Assembly (NCBI RefSeq): GCF_016908525.1
Contig: NZ_JAFBEB010000020.1
Location: forward strand, 1-48,883
DNA length: 48,883 bases
Direction: 5' to 3'
DNA from: Brevibacillus fulvus
GTDB taxonomy: Bacteria; Bacillota; Bacilli; Brevibacillales; Brevibacillaceae
A program made the translations under genes and the position numbers. The notes below the pieces were generated by a model that was given only the letters and a program-made list of their open reading frames with translations, was not told where the DNA came from and made no database searches. Shown here in pieces: positions 8,884 to 20,685 of the stretch (the first letter of the stretch is position 1; each line of letters begins with the position of its first letter).

Positions 8884-10107
8884 GTGAAGAAAAGAACGAT
8901 GGCATTATTGTCGGCAATTTTGGCGGTAGGAACCGCATTGACAGGGTGTGGGGCCGGTAACACCGCTCAACCTGCACAATCGAACAATGCTGCGCAACAA
9001 AGCAGTGGCGGAGGAGAAGCATCCGGGGCTCTGGAGAAAATCGTCATCGCTTCCGTCGGTCCTCTGTCCGGACCAAACTCCGCTTACGGAGATACGGCAA
9101 AGTCAGGAGCCGAATATGCTTTGAAACAAAAGCAGGAAGAATTTAAAAAGCTCGGTTTCGAACTGGAATTGTTGGCGCAAGATGAACAGGCCGATCCGAA
9201 GCAAGCGGTATCTGTTGCGGAGATGTTGATTTCCAATCCGGATGTGCTGGCGGTTGTGGGCCATCCGACGACAGGGGCTTCGGTAACCGCATCGGTTAAA
9301 TATAATCAAGAGAATCTGGTCATGGTTTCGCCAGCTGCAACGGGAACCAGTTTGACGCAAGAAGGCAAAAAAGTTGTCCACCGTATTTGCGCACGTGACG
9401 ATCAGCAAGGTTCCAAAGCGGCAATTTATGCGAAAAATCAACTTGGTGTGAAAAATGCTTTCTTGATCCATGACAAACAAGCATACGGACAAGGTCTTGC
9501 GGAAGAAGTGAAAAAACAATTCGAAACAGACGGCGTTCAAGTGCTTGGCTTCGAAGGCGTAACCGCTGGCGAAAAAGATTACAGCGCCATGATCAACCAA
9601 GTAATTGCGGCAAATCCGGAAATGGTTTACTTTGGCGGATACTATGCCGAAGCGGGCATCATCGTGAAACAGCTTCGCGATAAAGGCTTTAAAGGTTACT
9701 TTATGGGCGGAGACGGTTTCGACTCTGATGATATGGTGAAAATCGCCGGACCGGCTGCCGAAGGCGTTATCTTTACTTCTACGGTTGGCGATATTTCCGC
9801 TACCGACGAAGGCAAAAAATGGATCACCGATTATGAAAGTGCCATGGGCAAAAAAGTCGGGATCTTCACGGCATTCGGTTATGATTCCATGAATGTTGTT
9901 CTCCATGGGGTAGAAGAAGCGATTAAAGCAAACGGCGGCAAAAAACCGAGCCGCGAACAAGTACTGGATGCTGTCCACGGCATCAAGGATTTCCAAGGTC
10001 AATTTGTCAAAGTTGGCTTCGACGAAAATGGTGACAACCAATTCGCATCTGTATTCGTCTATAAGTACGCGAACAACCAAAAACAATTTGTCGGTGAAGC
10101 AAAATAA
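8884..10107 (+). CDS. Branched-chain amino-acid-type ABC transporter binding lipoprotein
   Basis: The 407-residue protein has a lipoprotein signal peptide: MKKRTMALLSAILAVGTAL followed by lipobox LTGC with Cys22 as the lipidation site. The mature part is a Leu/Ile/Val-binding (LivJ type) periplasmic-binding fold: IVIASVGPLSGPNSAYG, AVVGHPTTGASVTAS, VSPAATGTSLT, FLIHDKQAYGQG, and a C-terminal FQGQFVKVGFDENGD. It should capture an amino acid or related compound at the outer face of the membrane. GTG at 8884 is preferred over TTG at 8881 on spacing from GGGGGAG. No permease or ATPase genes lie beside it, so partners are elsewhere. Confidence 0.9.
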   Translation: MKKRTMALLSAILAVGTALTGCGAGNTAQPAQSNNAAQQSSGGGEASGALEKIVIASVGPLSGPNSAYGDTAKSGAEYALKQKQEEFKKLGFELELLAQDEQADPKQAVSVAEMLISNPDVLAVVGHPTTGASVTASVKYNQENLVMVSPAATGTSLTQEGKKVVHRICARDDQQGSKAAIYAKNQLGVKNAFLIHDKQAYGQGLAEEVKKQFETDGVQVLGFEGVTAGEKDYSAMINQVIAANPEMVYFGGYYAEAGIIVKQLRDKGFKGYFMGGDGFDSDDMVKIAGPAAEGVIFTSTVGDISATDEGKKWITDYESAMGKKVGIFTAFGYDSMNVVLHGVEEAIKANGGKKPSREQVLDAVHGIKDFQGQFVKVGFDENGDNQFASVFVYKYANNQKQFVGEAK

Positions 10108-10124
10108 ACCGGCTGACCAAAACA

Positions 10125-10157
10125 AAAACCGCTCCTGGATCAGGAGCGGTTTTTTCC
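10125..10157 (+). terminator. Terminator of the binding-protein gene
   Basis: AAACCGCTCCTG and CAGGAGCGGTTT form a long stem with a two-base centre, followed by a T run. Confidence 0.95.
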
Positions 10158-10270
10158 TTTTGCTCTCCTTCAATCAAGCAGCAACCTTTTTCAGCCTTGC
10201 ATGAAAAAGAAGTGAAAATACGGGGAAAATAACGTTTGTTACTCTCATACTCTTTCGGAGGGAGAAGGAA

Positions 10271-10417
10271 ATGAAAACCTACACATGCTACTACTGTGAA
10301 CACGATACCGAAAGCGCCCACCTCATTACCTTTTTCCAAGGACAGCAAGAGCGGGAAGAGCTGTTGTGCGACACTTGTTACGCTGACTGGCTCGAGTCCC
10401 TAAAGAGTGAGCCTTGA
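10271..10417 (+). CDS. Small zinc-ribbon protein
   Basis: This 48-residue gene has GGAGGGAGAAGG just before its ATG. The product carries two CxxC pairs, CYYC at residues 6-9 and CDTC at 33-36, suggesting a single structural zinc site. The rest is polar (TFFQGQQEREEL). I do not recognise a named family. It stands alone between a terminator and the tRNA-Arg gene; an imperfect GACGCCTTTGC/GCAAGGGCGTC hairpin at 10431-10475 may end its transcript. Confidence 0.75.
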   Translation: MKTYTCYYCEHDTESAHLITFFQGQQEREELLCDTCYADWLESLKSEP

Positions 10418-10514
10418 GAGTAACTGGAAACAGACGCCTTTGCTTCGTCGATAATCGGCGGCAAGGGCGTCATTTTGTTGCGCATCGTTTTGCCGGTTTC
10501 AGCGGCAACGAGGA

Positions 10515-10543
10515 AAAACTAAAAAACCCTGCTAACTTAGCAG
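10515..10543 (-). terminator. Terminator of tRNA-Arg
   Basis: On the minus strand CTGCTAA/TTAGCAG forms a stem followed by GGGTTTTTTAGTTTTT. Confidence 0.8.
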
Positions 10544-10558
10544 AGTTTATTGATTAGA

Positions 10559-10633
10559 TGGTACGCCCGAGAGGAGTCGAACCTCCGCACACGGTTCCGG
10601 AGACCGTTGCTCTATCCACTGAGCTACGGGCGT
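10559..10633 (-). tRNA. tRNA-Arg (anticodon CCG)
   Basis: On the minus strand the acceptor ACGCCCG pairs with CGGGCGT, the D arm is AGCTCAGTGGATAGAGC, the anticodon loop is CTCCGGA (CCG) and the T arm is GGTTCGACTCC. CCA is encoded. Confidence 0.95.
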
Positions 10634-10788
10634 ATATCGAATTTACTTTCTTAGTATATAAGGTTTTCGGAAAAAAATCAAGGGGTTGTGCAACTTAAAT
10701 TTTGGCAGGAAAATTGCATAAGCGAATTGAATACAAATGTAATACAATGAAATCAGGAACTCATCTGGCATGAAAGGGGGAGAAGTCA

Positions 10789-12171
10789 ATGAATATGGGT
10801 CTGGGCTTGTATCAGGAGCAGACATTGAAACTTGTCATGACACCTGAGCTTCGGCAGGCGATTACGATCCTTCAGTATTCAACGGTCGACCTTATTTCAT
10901 ACTTGCAAGAACAGGCGATGGAAAACCCTGTGATTGAATTGCAAGAGGTGAGTGTTGCGATTGAACCGGAAAAAGCCGGCAAGGAACAATCCGCTTTGGA
11001 ATGGGATTGGAAGGAACTGATCGGCAGCCGGGCAACGGGTGACTATGTTGTAGCGAAAAGTGAAAGCACTTACAATCCATTGGATTATGTGCAGCGCACC
11101 AGTTCCACGCTTTATGAATATATGGAAAGGCAATTGGGCTATGTCAAAGGATTGTCTTCCGCTCAACGCAAAATTGCCATGTTTCTTATTGGCAATCTTG
11201 ATGAAAACGGTTATTTGGAAATCTCCTTGGAAGCGGTCAGTGAAAATTTGCAGGTGGCGGTGCGAGACGTAGAAGAAGTTTTGTCCGTCATTCAGCATTT
11301 TGACCCGATCGGGGTAGGGGCCCGCAATTTACAGGAATGCCTGTTGTTGCAGCTGCAGCATCAAGGTTGGGATGACGAACTGCATGTAGAGCTTGTGACA
11401 AATCATTTGGCGGATATAGCCAACAATCGGTTTCAGAAAATCGCCGAGAAAACAGGCTGTACGCTGCAGGATGTGCAGCAAGCGGCTGACTTGATCCGTT
11501 CGCTCAATCCCCGGCCTGGTTCCGCTTTTCATTACGGCGAGACGCGCTATATCGTACCTGACGTCGTCGTGGAAAAAGTGGCAGGCGACTATATCGTGCT
11601 GGTAAATGACAGTTTGGCTCCCCGCCTGACGATCAATACGTTTTATGAAAAAATGTTAAAGGAATCGACCGGCCAAAACGAGGCTCAGCAATTTATTCAC
11701 GACAAGCTAAATGCGGCGCTGTGGCTGGCCAAGAGCTTGGAACAGCGCAGGCTGACCTTGATGCGGGTCACCCAGGCGATCGTGGAAATGCAGCGGGATT
11801 TTTTTGAATATGGCATTCATAAGTTAAAACCGATGACGCAAAAGGAAGTGGCGGAGCGGGTCGAACTTCATGAATCGACGATCAGTCGGGCAACGAGCAA
11901 CAAGTATGTGCAAACGCCCCGCGGGCTGTTTGAATTGAAATACTTTTTTACTTCCGCTTTGTCTACGGCCAGAGGAGAAGCGATGTCCTCGGAGAGTGTC
12001 AAAAAGCGGATCAAATCGATGATCGAGCAGGAAGATCGGAAGCGTCCGCTCTCGGATCAAGCAATCGCCGATCTGCTCGCCAAAGAAGAAATCGAGATTT
12101 CCCGCAGAACGGTGGCCAAATATCGTGAAGAAATGATGATCCCGTCTTCGGCGAAACGAAAGAGGTACTAA
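10789..12171 (+). CDS. sigL: RNA polymerase sigma-54 factor (SigL/RpoN)
   Basis: The 460-residue protein has the sigma-54 layout: an N-terminal Gln/Leu-rich region I that contacts activators (QTLKLVMTPELRQAI), an acidic/linker part, the core-binding domain, a helix-turn-helix near 349-379 (MTQKEVAERVELHESTISRA) and the diagnostic RpoN box SRRTVAKYRE at 438-447, which reads the -24 element. It directs enhancer-dependent transcription. It starts after AAGGGGGAG. In Bacillus sigL also lies just upstream of cggR. No activator gene is in this window. Confidence 0.97.
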   Translation: MNMGLGLYQEQTLKLVMTPELRQAITILQYSTVDLISYLQEQAMENPVIELQEVSVAIEPEKAGKEQSALEWDWKELIGSRATGDYVVAKSESTYNPLDYVQRTSSTLYEYMERQLGYVKGLSSAQRKIAMFLIGNLDENGYLEISLEAVSENLQVAVRDVEEVLSVIQHFDPIGVGARNLQECLLLQLQHQGWDDELHVELVTNHLADIANNRFQKIAEKTGCTLQDVQQAADLIRSLNPRPGSAFHYGETRYIVPDVVVEKVAGDYIVLVNDSLAPRLTINTFYEKMLKESTGQNEAQQFIHDKLNAALWLAKSLEQRRLTLMRVTQAIVEMQRDFFEYGIHKLKPMTQKEVAERVELHESTISRATSNKYVQTPRGLFELKYFFTSALSTARGEAMSSESVKKRIKSMIEQEDRKRPLSDQAIADLLAKEEIEISRRTVAKYREEMMIPSSAKRKRY

Positions 12172-12174
12172 ACG

Positions 12175-12453
12175 ATGAATGGAATGGCAAAGTTCTCTGT
12201 CGTGTTATATGGAAGAGCAGGCTGTCACCTGTGTGAGCAAGTGGAGCGAATGATCCAAAAGGTGGCCGTAGACTACCCGCTGGAGCTGACCGTTATCGAT
12301 ATTCAATCAGAGATGGCGCTTGAAGAAAAGTTCATGCTGACCATTCCGGCGGTGGCGATCGATGGTGAAGAGGTGTTTCTTTCCGAAACTTCGGTGGTAA
12401 CCGAAGAGCAGTTTCGGGCAGAATTGCAAAAAAGGACAGCCGCTCAAAGCTGA
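12175..12453 (+). CDS. Glutaredoxin-like thiol-disulfide protein
   Basis: The 92-residue protein has a thioredoxin fold of the short glutaredoxin-like (DUF836) kind: VVLYGRAGCHLCEQV carries the active CxxC at Cys17/Cys20, and IPAVAIDGEEV holds the cis-proline loop. The function is probably thiol-disulfide exchange in the cytoplasm; the partner is unknown. The gene begins three bases after the sigL stop, so it is cotranscribed with it. ATG at 12184 is an alternative start. Confidence 0.85.
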   Translation: MNGMAKFSVVLYGRAGCHLCEQVERMIQKVAVDYPLELTVIDIQSEMALEEKFMLTIPAVAIDGEEVFLSETSVVTEEQFRAELQKRTAAQS

Positions 12454-12480
12454 TCAGATCTATTTTGGGTTTCCAACAAC

Positions 12481-12509
12481 TTGAAAATATTTTACAGTTG
12501 TGTTACAGT
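12481..12509 (+). promoter_or_regulatory. Probable promoter of the cggR-gapA operon
   Basis: TTGAAA and TACAGT are 17 bases apart. The predicted start near 12516 puts the CggR operator in the early transcribed region, which is the layout known for the Bacillus subtilis operon. An alternative is TTGGCT (12529-12534) with TATATA (12553-12558), 18 bases apart. Confidence 0.5.
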
Positions 12510-12520
12510 TACCACTGTAA
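12492..12520. repeat. Two direct and one inverted copy of TTACAGT
   Basis: TTACAGTT at 12492 and at 12503 are spaced 11 bases apart, and the inverted copy ACTGTAA lies at 12514-12520, so the last two form a perfect 7-bp palindrome. An A/T-rich run (ATATTTTTTT) follows. It may be a protein-binding site over the promoter or a weak terminator of sigL-grx. Confidence 0.5.
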
Positions 12521-12538
12521 ATATTTTTTTGGCTTATG

Positions 12539-12575
12539 CGGGACAAAAAATGTATATAGCGGGACATTTTCGGTC
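12539..12575. promoter_or_regulatory. CggR operator
   Basis: CGGGAC occurs at 12539 and again at 12560, each followed at six bases by a TGTC-like half (TGTA, GGTC). This matches the published direct-repeat operator of Bacillus CggR, CGGGAC-N6-TGTC-N4 repeated. Here the repeat period is 21 rather than 20 bases. It ends 25 bases before the cggR start. Confidence 0.85.
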
Positions 12576-12599
12576 CTGGCATACAAAAAGGAGTGAGCA

Positions 12600-13622
12600 A
12601 TGCGCGAACTGATTGAGGTGCAACGAAAGCTGCTCCCGGATTTGGTTGAGGTATTGCGAAACCGGTACACGCTTCTGCAAACGATTGCTCATCTTCAGCC
12701 AATCGGCCGGCGGGCCCTGTCACAAGTGATGAACACGACGGAGCGAATTTTGCGCGCAGAGGTCGATTTGCTGAAGGAAATGGGTTTGCTTCATGTCGCG
12801 CCGGCGGGAATGAGCTGCAGTGAAGAAGGAATGCGGATTCTCGAGCAGCTGGAGCCGATGGCCGATGATCTGTTTGGTTTGAATGAACTGGCCAGCCAAT
12901 TACAGCATTATTTGCAAATTAACAGAGTGGTGGTCGTTCAGGGAGATTCCGATCAGGCCGAATGGGTGAAGCAAGAATTGGGCCGGATGGGGGCCAGATT
13001 GTTGAAGCAATATGTGCGCGAAGGCGATGTGATTGCCGTCACAGGCGGCTCGACGATTGCCAGCGTATCTGCCCACTTGACTCCTTCGTCTGCTTTTCGG
13101 ACGGTACAATTCGTTCCTGCACGGGGCGGATTGGGGGAAAAAGCAGAGCTTCAGGCAAACTCTCTGGTTTCATCGATGGCGGCCAAGACAGGAGCCAGCT
13201 ACCGCTTGCTGCACGTTCCTGATCGTTTGCCGGCTGACGCCTTGCAGACGCTGAAAGAGGAACCGCAAATTATGGAAGTGCTCAGCCTGCTTCATTCCGC
13301 GCGAATTGTCCTGCATGGGATCGGGGAAGCGATCAAGATGGCGCAAAGACGCCGCTATGATGAGGAAGAACTGGCGGAACTTCGCGAGTTGGGCGCAGTA
13401 TCGGAAGCGTTTGGCTATTATTTCAACGAAGCGGGAGAAATTGTTCACCGGATGGAAACGATCGGGTTGCAGCTGGAAGATGTGCAAAACGCTGAAGTTG
13501 TGATCTCGATAGCCGGTGGAGCCAGCAAAGCAAAAGCGATTTTGTCTTTTGCCAAACAATCTTGTCAAAATGTGCTGATCACCGACGAAGGGGCAGCGCG
13601 AGCGATTTTGGGAAAAGAGTAA
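12600..13622 (+). CDS. cggR: Central glycolytic genes regulator CggR
   Basis: The 340-residue repressor belongs to the SorC/DeoR-like family: an N-terminal winged helix-turn-helix (about 15-90, with PIGRRALSQVMNTTERILRAEV) and a C-terminal sugar-phosphate-binding domain (VIAVTGGSTIASVS near 143, FVPARGGLGE near 173, GIGEA near 240). In Bacillus CggR represses its own operon and is released by fructose-1,6-bisphosphate. It starts after AAGGAG and is first gene of the glycolytic operon, with its operator directly upstream. Confidence 0.95.
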   Translation: MRELIEVQRKLLPDLVEVLRNRYTLLQTIAHLQPIGRRALSQVMNTTERILRAEVDLLKEMGLLHVAPAGMSCSEEGMRILEQLEPMADDLFGLNELASQLQHYLQINRVVVVQGDSDQAEWVKQELGRMGARLLKQYVREGDVIAVTGGSTIASVSAHLTPSSAFRTVQFVPARGGLGEKAELQANSLVSSMAAKTGASYRLLHVPDRLPADALQTLKEEPQIMEVLSLLHSARIVLHGIGEAIKMAQRRRYDEEELAELRELGAVSEAFGYYFNEAGEIVHRMETIGLQLEDVQNAEVVISIAGGASKAKAILSFAKQSCQNVLITDEGAARAILGKE

Positions 13623-13673
13623 GCTTTTCCACGGATTGTTTTTCCGGATTTGGTCAAACTGGTAACTGACTGA

Positions 13674-14768
<1,095 letters not shown>

Positions 14769-14789
14769 GCCTTACAATAGAAAAGATTA

Positions 14790-14820
14790 GGGAAAGGGAG
14801 AGATGCTCTCCCTTTTTCCC
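14790..14820 (+). terminator. Internal terminator or attenuator between gapA and pgk
   Basis: GGGAAAGGGAGAG and CTCTCCCTTTTTCCC form a long stem with an ATG loop and a T run inside the right arm. With no clear promoter before pgk, it probably lowers rather than stops transcription into the distal genes. Confidence 0.75.
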
Positions 14821-14869
14821 ATGCAGTTCCCTGCTGGAAACAATCCCCAGTTGTGAGGAGGATTCGCTG

Positions 14870-16051
14870 ATGAAGAAAAAGTCAATCCGCGACGTGGAAG
14901 TTGCCGGAAAACGGGTATTTTGCCGCGTCGATTTTAACGTGCCGATGCAGGATGGGGTCATTACTGATGATACGCGAATCCGCGCTGCAGTACCGACGAT
15001 TCGCTACCTGATCGAACAGGGAGCAAAAGTGATCCTCGCCAGCCATTTTGGACGTCCCAAAGGCAGTGTGGTCGAAGAGATGCGCCTTACCCCAGTCGCT
15101 TCGCATCTGTCCGGTTTGCTCGGGCGAGCGGTGAAAAAACTGGATGATTCGGTTGGTGCCGAAGTGGAAGCGGCGGTTGCGGCCATGCAAAATGGCGATG
15201 TCATTCTGCTGGAAAATGTTCGCTTCCATGCCGGTGAAGAAAAGAACGATGCCGAACTGGCGAAGCGGTTTGCCGGTCTGGCCGATTTGTTTGTCAACGA
15301 CGCCTTTGGCGCAGCGCACCGCGCTCATGCGTCAACGGCCGGAATTGCCCAATATATCCCGGCAGTCGCCGGACTGTTGATGGAAAAAGAAATTCAATTT
15401 CTCGGCGGTGCTTTATCCAATCCGGAACGCCCGTTTACGGCAATTGTGGGCGGCGCCAAGGTGAAAGATAAAATTGCTGTCATTGAAAACTTGCTGGGCA
15501 AAGTAAATACGCTGATTATCGGCGGTGGAATGGCCAACACCTTCATCAAAGCGGAAGGACATAGCGTCGGGGCTTCGCTTCATGAAGAAGATAAGCTTGA
15601 TCTGGCGCGCTCTTTGATCGACCAGGCGCAGGAACGCGGAGTCAAGCTGCTGAAGCCTGTTGATGTGGTCGTGGCCGATCGGTTTGCCGCTGATGCAGCG
15701 AAGAAAGTAGTGCCGGTTGAAGCGATTCCTGATGGTTGGATGGCGCTTGATATCGGTCCGAAATCAGCGGAATTGTTCCGCGAGGCGATTGTTTCTTCGC
15801 AAACGGTGCTTTGGAACGGCCCAATGGGCGTCTTTGAGATGGATGTCTTTGCGGAAGGAACGATTGCCGTAGCCAAGGCGATGGCAGATTGCCAAGGAAC
15901 AACGATTATTGGCGGAGGGGACTCGGTGGCTGCTGTGGAAAAAGCCGGGGTGGCCGAGCAGATGACCCATATCTCCACAGGCGGCGGAGCTTCGCTGGAA
16001 TTTATGGAAGGCAAGGAACTGCCCGGGGTGGCTGTGCTGGAAGACAATTAA
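14870..16051 (+). CDS. pgk: Phosphoglycerate kinase
   Basis: The 393-residue enzyme makes ATP and 3-phosphoglycerate from 1,3-bisphosphoglycerate. The N-terminal signature [27 protein letters not shown], the nucleotide-domain GGAKVKDKI, and the C-terminal [11 protein letters not shown] and [10 protein letters not shown] are all present. The start is an ATG behind GAGGAGG; the reading extends upstream in frame through the terminator but has no usable site there. Confidence 0.98.
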   Translation: MKKKSIRDVEVAGKRVFCRVDFNVPMQDGVITDDTRIRAAVPTIRYLIEQGAKVILASHFGRPKGSVVEEMRLTPVASHLSGLLGRAVKKLDDSVGAEVEAAVAAMQNGDVILLENVRFHAGEEKNDAELAKRFAGLADLFVNDAFGAAHRAHASTAGIAQYIPAVAGLLMEKEIQFLGGALSNPERPFTAIVGGAKVKDKIAVIENLLGKVNTLIIGGGMANTFIKAEGHSVGASLHEEDKLDLARSLIDQAQERGVKLLKPVDVVVADRFAADAAKKVVPVEAIPDGWMALDIGPKSAELFREAIVSSQTVLWNGPMGVFEMDVFAEGTIAVAKAMADCQGTTIIGGGDSVAAVEKAGVAEQMTHISTGGGASLEFMEGKELPGVAVLEDN

Positions 16052-16067
16052 TCAGGAGGCCCGAGTT

Positions 16068-16826
16068 ATGAGACAGAGGATTATCGCAGGTAACTGGAAG
16101 ATGTACAAAACGATTGCGGAAGCCGAGCAGTTTGCCAATGCGGTGAAGCAAGCGGAATTGTCCGCAACGGTGGAAAAAGTGATTTGTGCTCCATTTACAG
16201 CCTTGTCGGCACTTTCGGCCATCTTGAAAGGAACGGAGATCAAACTGGGGGCGCAAAACGTACACTTTGCCGAAGAAGGGGCGTATACCGGCGAGATCAG
16301 TCCATTGATGCTGAAGGAACTGGGAGTCGACTACGTCATTATCGGTCATTCTGAGCGTCGCCAATATTTTAATGAGACGGACGAAACGGTGAACAAGAAA
16401 GTAAAAGCGGCGCTGCAGCACGGTCTCAAACCGATCATCTGCGTCGGGGAAACGCTGGCAGAATATGAGGCAAACGAGACGGAAGCGGTCGTTCGCAGGC
16501 AAACGGAAGCCGCTTTGCAAGGGCTGTCTGCCGAGCAGGTCAGTGTAAGTGTGATCGCTTACGAACCGGTCTGGGCGATTGGAACAGGCAAGTCTTCCAC
16601 TGCGGAAAACGCCAATCAGACGATTGCCTACATTCGCCATGTCATCGCTTCCCAGTTTGATCAGGATACGGCAAACGCTGTGCGAATCCAGTATGGGGGC
16701 AGTGTAAAGCCGGATAACGTTGCTGGTTTCCTGCAGCAATCGGATATCGATGGAGCGCTTGTCGGCGGAGCCAGCTTGACCGTGGAAGGCTATCTCGGAT
16801 TGATTGCCGGAGCGAGCACAAAATAG
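16068..16826 (+). CDS. tpiA: Triosephosphate isomerase
   Basis: The 252-residue TIM-barrel enzyme interconverts dihydroxyacetone phosphate and glyceraldehyde-3-phosphate. Catalytic residues are visible: Asn9 and Lys11 (GNWKM), His94 (IGHSER) and Glu166 ([11 protein letters not shown]). The phosphate loop GGSV is near the C-terminus. It lies 16 bases behind pgk with AGGAGG. Confidence 0.98.
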   Translation: MRQRIIAGNWKMYKTIAEAEQFANAVKQAELSATVEKVICAPFTALSALSAILKGTEIKLGAQNVHFAEEGAYTGEISPLMLKELGVDYVIIGHSERRQYFNETDETVNKKVKAALQHGLKPIICVGETLAEYEANETEAVVRRQTEAALQGLSAEQVSVSVIAYEPVWAIGTGKSSTAENANQTIAYIRHVIASQFDQDTANAVRIQYGGSVKPDNVAGFLQQSDIDGALVGGASLTVEGYLGLIAGASTK

Positions 16827-16839
16827 GAGGTGCAGCATA

Positions 16840-18381
16840 ATGACACATCGTCCAAAACCAGTCGCGCTAATCATTTTGGATGGTTTTGCAATGCGTGAGG
16901 AAGTCTATGGAAACGCGGTTGCCCAAGCCAAGAAACCAAATTTCGAGCGTTTTTGGAGCAAGTTTCCACACGCCACGCTGGAAGCGAGCGGACTGGCGGT
17001 TGGCTTGCCGGAGGGACAGATGGGCAACTCGGAGGTCGGCCATCTCAATATCGGCGCCGGTCGGGTCGTTTATCAGGACTTGACAAGAATCTCCAAGGAA
17101 ATCAAAGAAGGCAACTTCTTCAAAAATGAGACGCTGCTCAACGCCATTCAGCATGTAAAACAAAAAGGCAAAAAACTGCACTTGTTTGGTCTTTTGTCGG
17201 ATGGAGGCGTACATAGTCACATCCATCATCTGTTTGCCATTCTTGAATTGTGCAGACAGCAAGATTGCCAGGATGTTTTTGTGCACGGTTTCCTTGATGG
17301 ACGTGATGTGGCGCCTGACAGTGCGGTAGGCTATATCGAAGAGCTGCAGGCGAAAATGAATGAACTCGGCGTCGGACAAATTGCCACCATTCAGGGACGC
17401 TATTACGCGATGGACCGCGACAAACGCTGGGAACGGATTGAAAAAGCGTACCGGGCGATGGTTTACGGAGATGCGCCGCATTATACCGATCCGATCAAGG
17501 CCGTCAAAGAATCTTACGAGAAATCGATTATGGATGAATTCGTCATGCCGACGGTCATCGTCGATCAGCAGGACCAACCGGTGGCAACGATCGAAAGCGA
17601 AGATGCGATCATTTTCTTCAACTTCCGTCCGGACCGGGCCATTCAAATCTCGCAAGCGTTTACGAACGAAGATTTTCGCGGTTTTGATCGCGGCGAACAC
17701 CATCCGCGCAAGCTCTATTTTGTCTGTCTTACCCATTTCTCCGAGTCGGTCGATGGCTATGTCGCCTATAAGCCGACCAATCTGGACAACACCTTGGGGG
17801 AAGTTTTGGCTCAGCATAATCTGACCCAACTGCGGATTGCCGAAACGGAGAAATACCCGCACGTCACCTTTTTCTTCAGCGGCGGACGCGAGCAAGAGTT
17901 CCCTGGAGAGAAGCGTATTCTGATTCCTTCGCCAAAAGTCGCCACCTACGATCTGCAGCCGGAGATGAGCGCTCCGGAAGTGACGGAGGCAGTACTGAAG
18001 GAGATCGCGGAAGAAACCGTCGATGCAATCATTCTTAATTTCGCCAACTGCGATATGGTCGGACATTCAGGGAAGATGGAACCGACTATCAAAGCGGTGG
18101 AAACAGTAGATACTTGTCTGGGCAAAGTGATTGATGCGATACTGGAAAAAGGTGGTGCAGCCGTTATTACCGCCGACCACGGAAACGCCGATCTGATGCT
18201 CGACGAAGCAGGGCGACCGATTACATCGCATAGCACATATCCGGTACCGGTGATTGTTACCAAAGAGGGCGTCACCTTGCGGGAGGATGGCGTGCTTGCC
18301 GATTTGTCCCCGACCTTGTTGGAGCTGCTGGGCGTGCCGCAACCGGCGGAAATGACCGGCCGGTCGCTGATCAAGAAGTAA
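16840..18381 (+). CDS. gpmI: 2,3-bisphosphoglycerate-independent phosphoglycerate mutase
   Basis: The 513-residue manganese-dependent enzyme converts 3- to 2-phosphoglycerate. It has the alkaline-phosphatase-superfamily metal site: Asp14 in LDGF, the phosphorylated Ser64 in [16 protein letters not shown], and the late metal ligands DMVGHSG and ADHGNAD. The start is the ATG after AGGAGG, 13 bases behind tpiA. This form is the usual one in spore formers; its manganese/pH dependence helps keep 3-phosphoglycerate stored in spores in Bacillus. Confidence 0.98.
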   Translation: MTHRPKPVALIILDGFAMREEVYGNAVAQAKKPNFERFWSKFPHATLEASGLAVGLPEGQMGNSEVGHLNIGAGRVVYQDLTRISKEIKEGNFFKNETLLNAIQHVKQKGKKLHLFGLLSDGGVHSHIHHLFAILELCRQQDCQDVFVHGFLDGRDVAPDSAVGYIEELQAKMNELGVGQIATIQGRYYAMDRDKRWERIEKAYRAMVYGDAPHYTDPIKAVKESYEKSIMDEFVMPTVIVDQQDQPVATIESEDAIIFFNFRPDRAIQISQAFTNEDFRGFDRGEHHPRKLYFVCLTHFSESVDGYVAYKPTNLDNTLGEVLAQHNLTQLRIAETEKYPHVTFFFSGGREQEFPGEKRILIPSPKVATYDLQPEMSAPEVTEAVLKEIAEETVDAIILNFANCDMVGHSGKMEPTIKAVETVDTCLGKVIDAILEKGGAAVITADHGNADLMLDEAGRPITSHSTYPVPVIVTKEGVTLREDGVLADLSPTLLELLGVPQPAEMTGRSLIKK

Positions 18382-18415
18382 AACCGTATTCGAAACGGAA
18401 AAACGAAGGAGATGA

Positions 18416-19711
<1,296 letters not shown>

Positions 19712-19757
19712 CCTTGCTTTGGACCAATGCAATAGCGATGGAGTTCATCGCACAAAA

Positions 19758-19815
19758 CAAAGATCACCTTACCCTTGTGCTTAGCACCGGGGCAGGTGAT
19801 CTTTGTTCTTTTTGC
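19758..19815 (+). terminator. Terminator of the glycolytic operon
   Basis: CAAAGATCACCT pairs perfectly with AGGTGATCTTTG over a 24-base loop, followed by TTCTTTTTG. Confidence 0.85.
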
Positions 19816-19846
19816 AGGCACTCATGCAGCCCACTCATGCAGCCTC

Positions 19847-20662
19847 CTAGTATTGCGGCACGGCTGTTCGTTGTGCCAGCTTGCGACCTTTGCCGTACGG
19901 TATGCACATGGGTGTACCGTACAACGGATCGACAGCGATCTGCGAGTCGAGCTGAAATACATCGCGTACCAACTGTTCCGTCATAATCTCTTCCGGACTT
20001 CCTTGGGCGTAAATTTGCCGGTTGCTGATGGCAATCAAGTGGTGGGCATAACGGCAGCTCAGGTTGAGATCATGCAGCACCATCACAATCGTTCGTTTCT
20101 CGGTTTCATTCAACTCATACAGCAGATCGAGAATTTCAATCTGATGCGTCATATCCAAATAGGTGGTTGGTTCGTCCAGCAGGATGGTCCCCGTCCCTTG
20201 GGCCAGCGTCATGGCAATCCAGGCACGTTGCCGTTGCCCGCCAGACAGTGAATCGACCGGACGGTCAGCCAATGCCGTCAGGCCGGTTGCCTGCAACGCT
20301 TGAACGACCGCTTGTTCATCCTGTTTCGACCACTGTTGCAGCCAGTTTTGGTAAGGATAGCGCCCTTGTTTCACCAATTGGAAAACGGTCAACCCTTCCG
20401 GGGCAGCAGGCCCTTGCGGCAGAATCGCCAATTGTTTGGCAACTTCGCGGGTCGGGTGTTGGAAAATATCCCGACCATCGAGCAATATCGCCCCGGTCAC
20501 CGGCTTCAGCAGCCGGGCGAGCGAGCGCAGCAGGGTCGATTTCCCGCAGCCGTTGCTGCCGATCAGGACGGTAATCTTCCCCGCGGGAATTTGCAAATCA
20601 AGGTTTTCGATAATCGGCTTTTCGCCATACGAAAGTGTCAGTTGTTTGGTCGCCAATGTCAT
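19847..20662 (-). CDS. Iron-siderophore-type ABC transporter ATPase (FecE/FepC family)
   Basis: The 271-residue ATPase has Walker [10 protein letters not shown] (35-43), Q-loop [13 protein letters not shown], signature LSGGQ (139-143), and Walker B with DEPT (163-166). The spacing and the [15 protein letters not shown] segment are typical of siderophore/cobalamin importers. It energises import with the two permeases upstream. The start is the ATG after GGGGAGGAG; the long upstream in-frame extension overlaps the permease gene and is rejected. Last gene of a minus-strand operon. The exact siderophore cannot be named. Confidence 0.93.
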   Translation of the reverse strand: MTLATKQLTLSYGEKPIIENLDLQIPAGKITVLIGSNGCGKSTLLRSLARLLKPVTGAILLDGRDIFQHPTREVAKQLAILPQGPAAPEGLTVFQLVKQGRYPYQNWLQQWSKQDEQAVVQALQATGLTALADRPVDSLSGGQRQRAWIAMTLAQGTGTILLDEPTTYLDMTHQIEILDLLYELNETEKRTIVMVLHDLNLSCRYAHHLIAISNRQIYAQGSPEEIMTEQLVRDVFQLDSQIAVDPLYGTPMCIPYGKGRKLAQRTAVPQY

Positions 20663-20685
20663 CGGATCTTCTCCTCCCCAGCAAG

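Noticed and set aside
9103-10173. Minus-strand open frame (about 356 codons) opposite the binding lipoprotein gene
   Set aside because: Shadow frame; crosses the terminator hairpin and has no start site.
16867-18066. Long minus-strand open frame (about 399 codons) opposite gpmI
   Set aside because: Shadow of the phosphoglycerate mutase gene.
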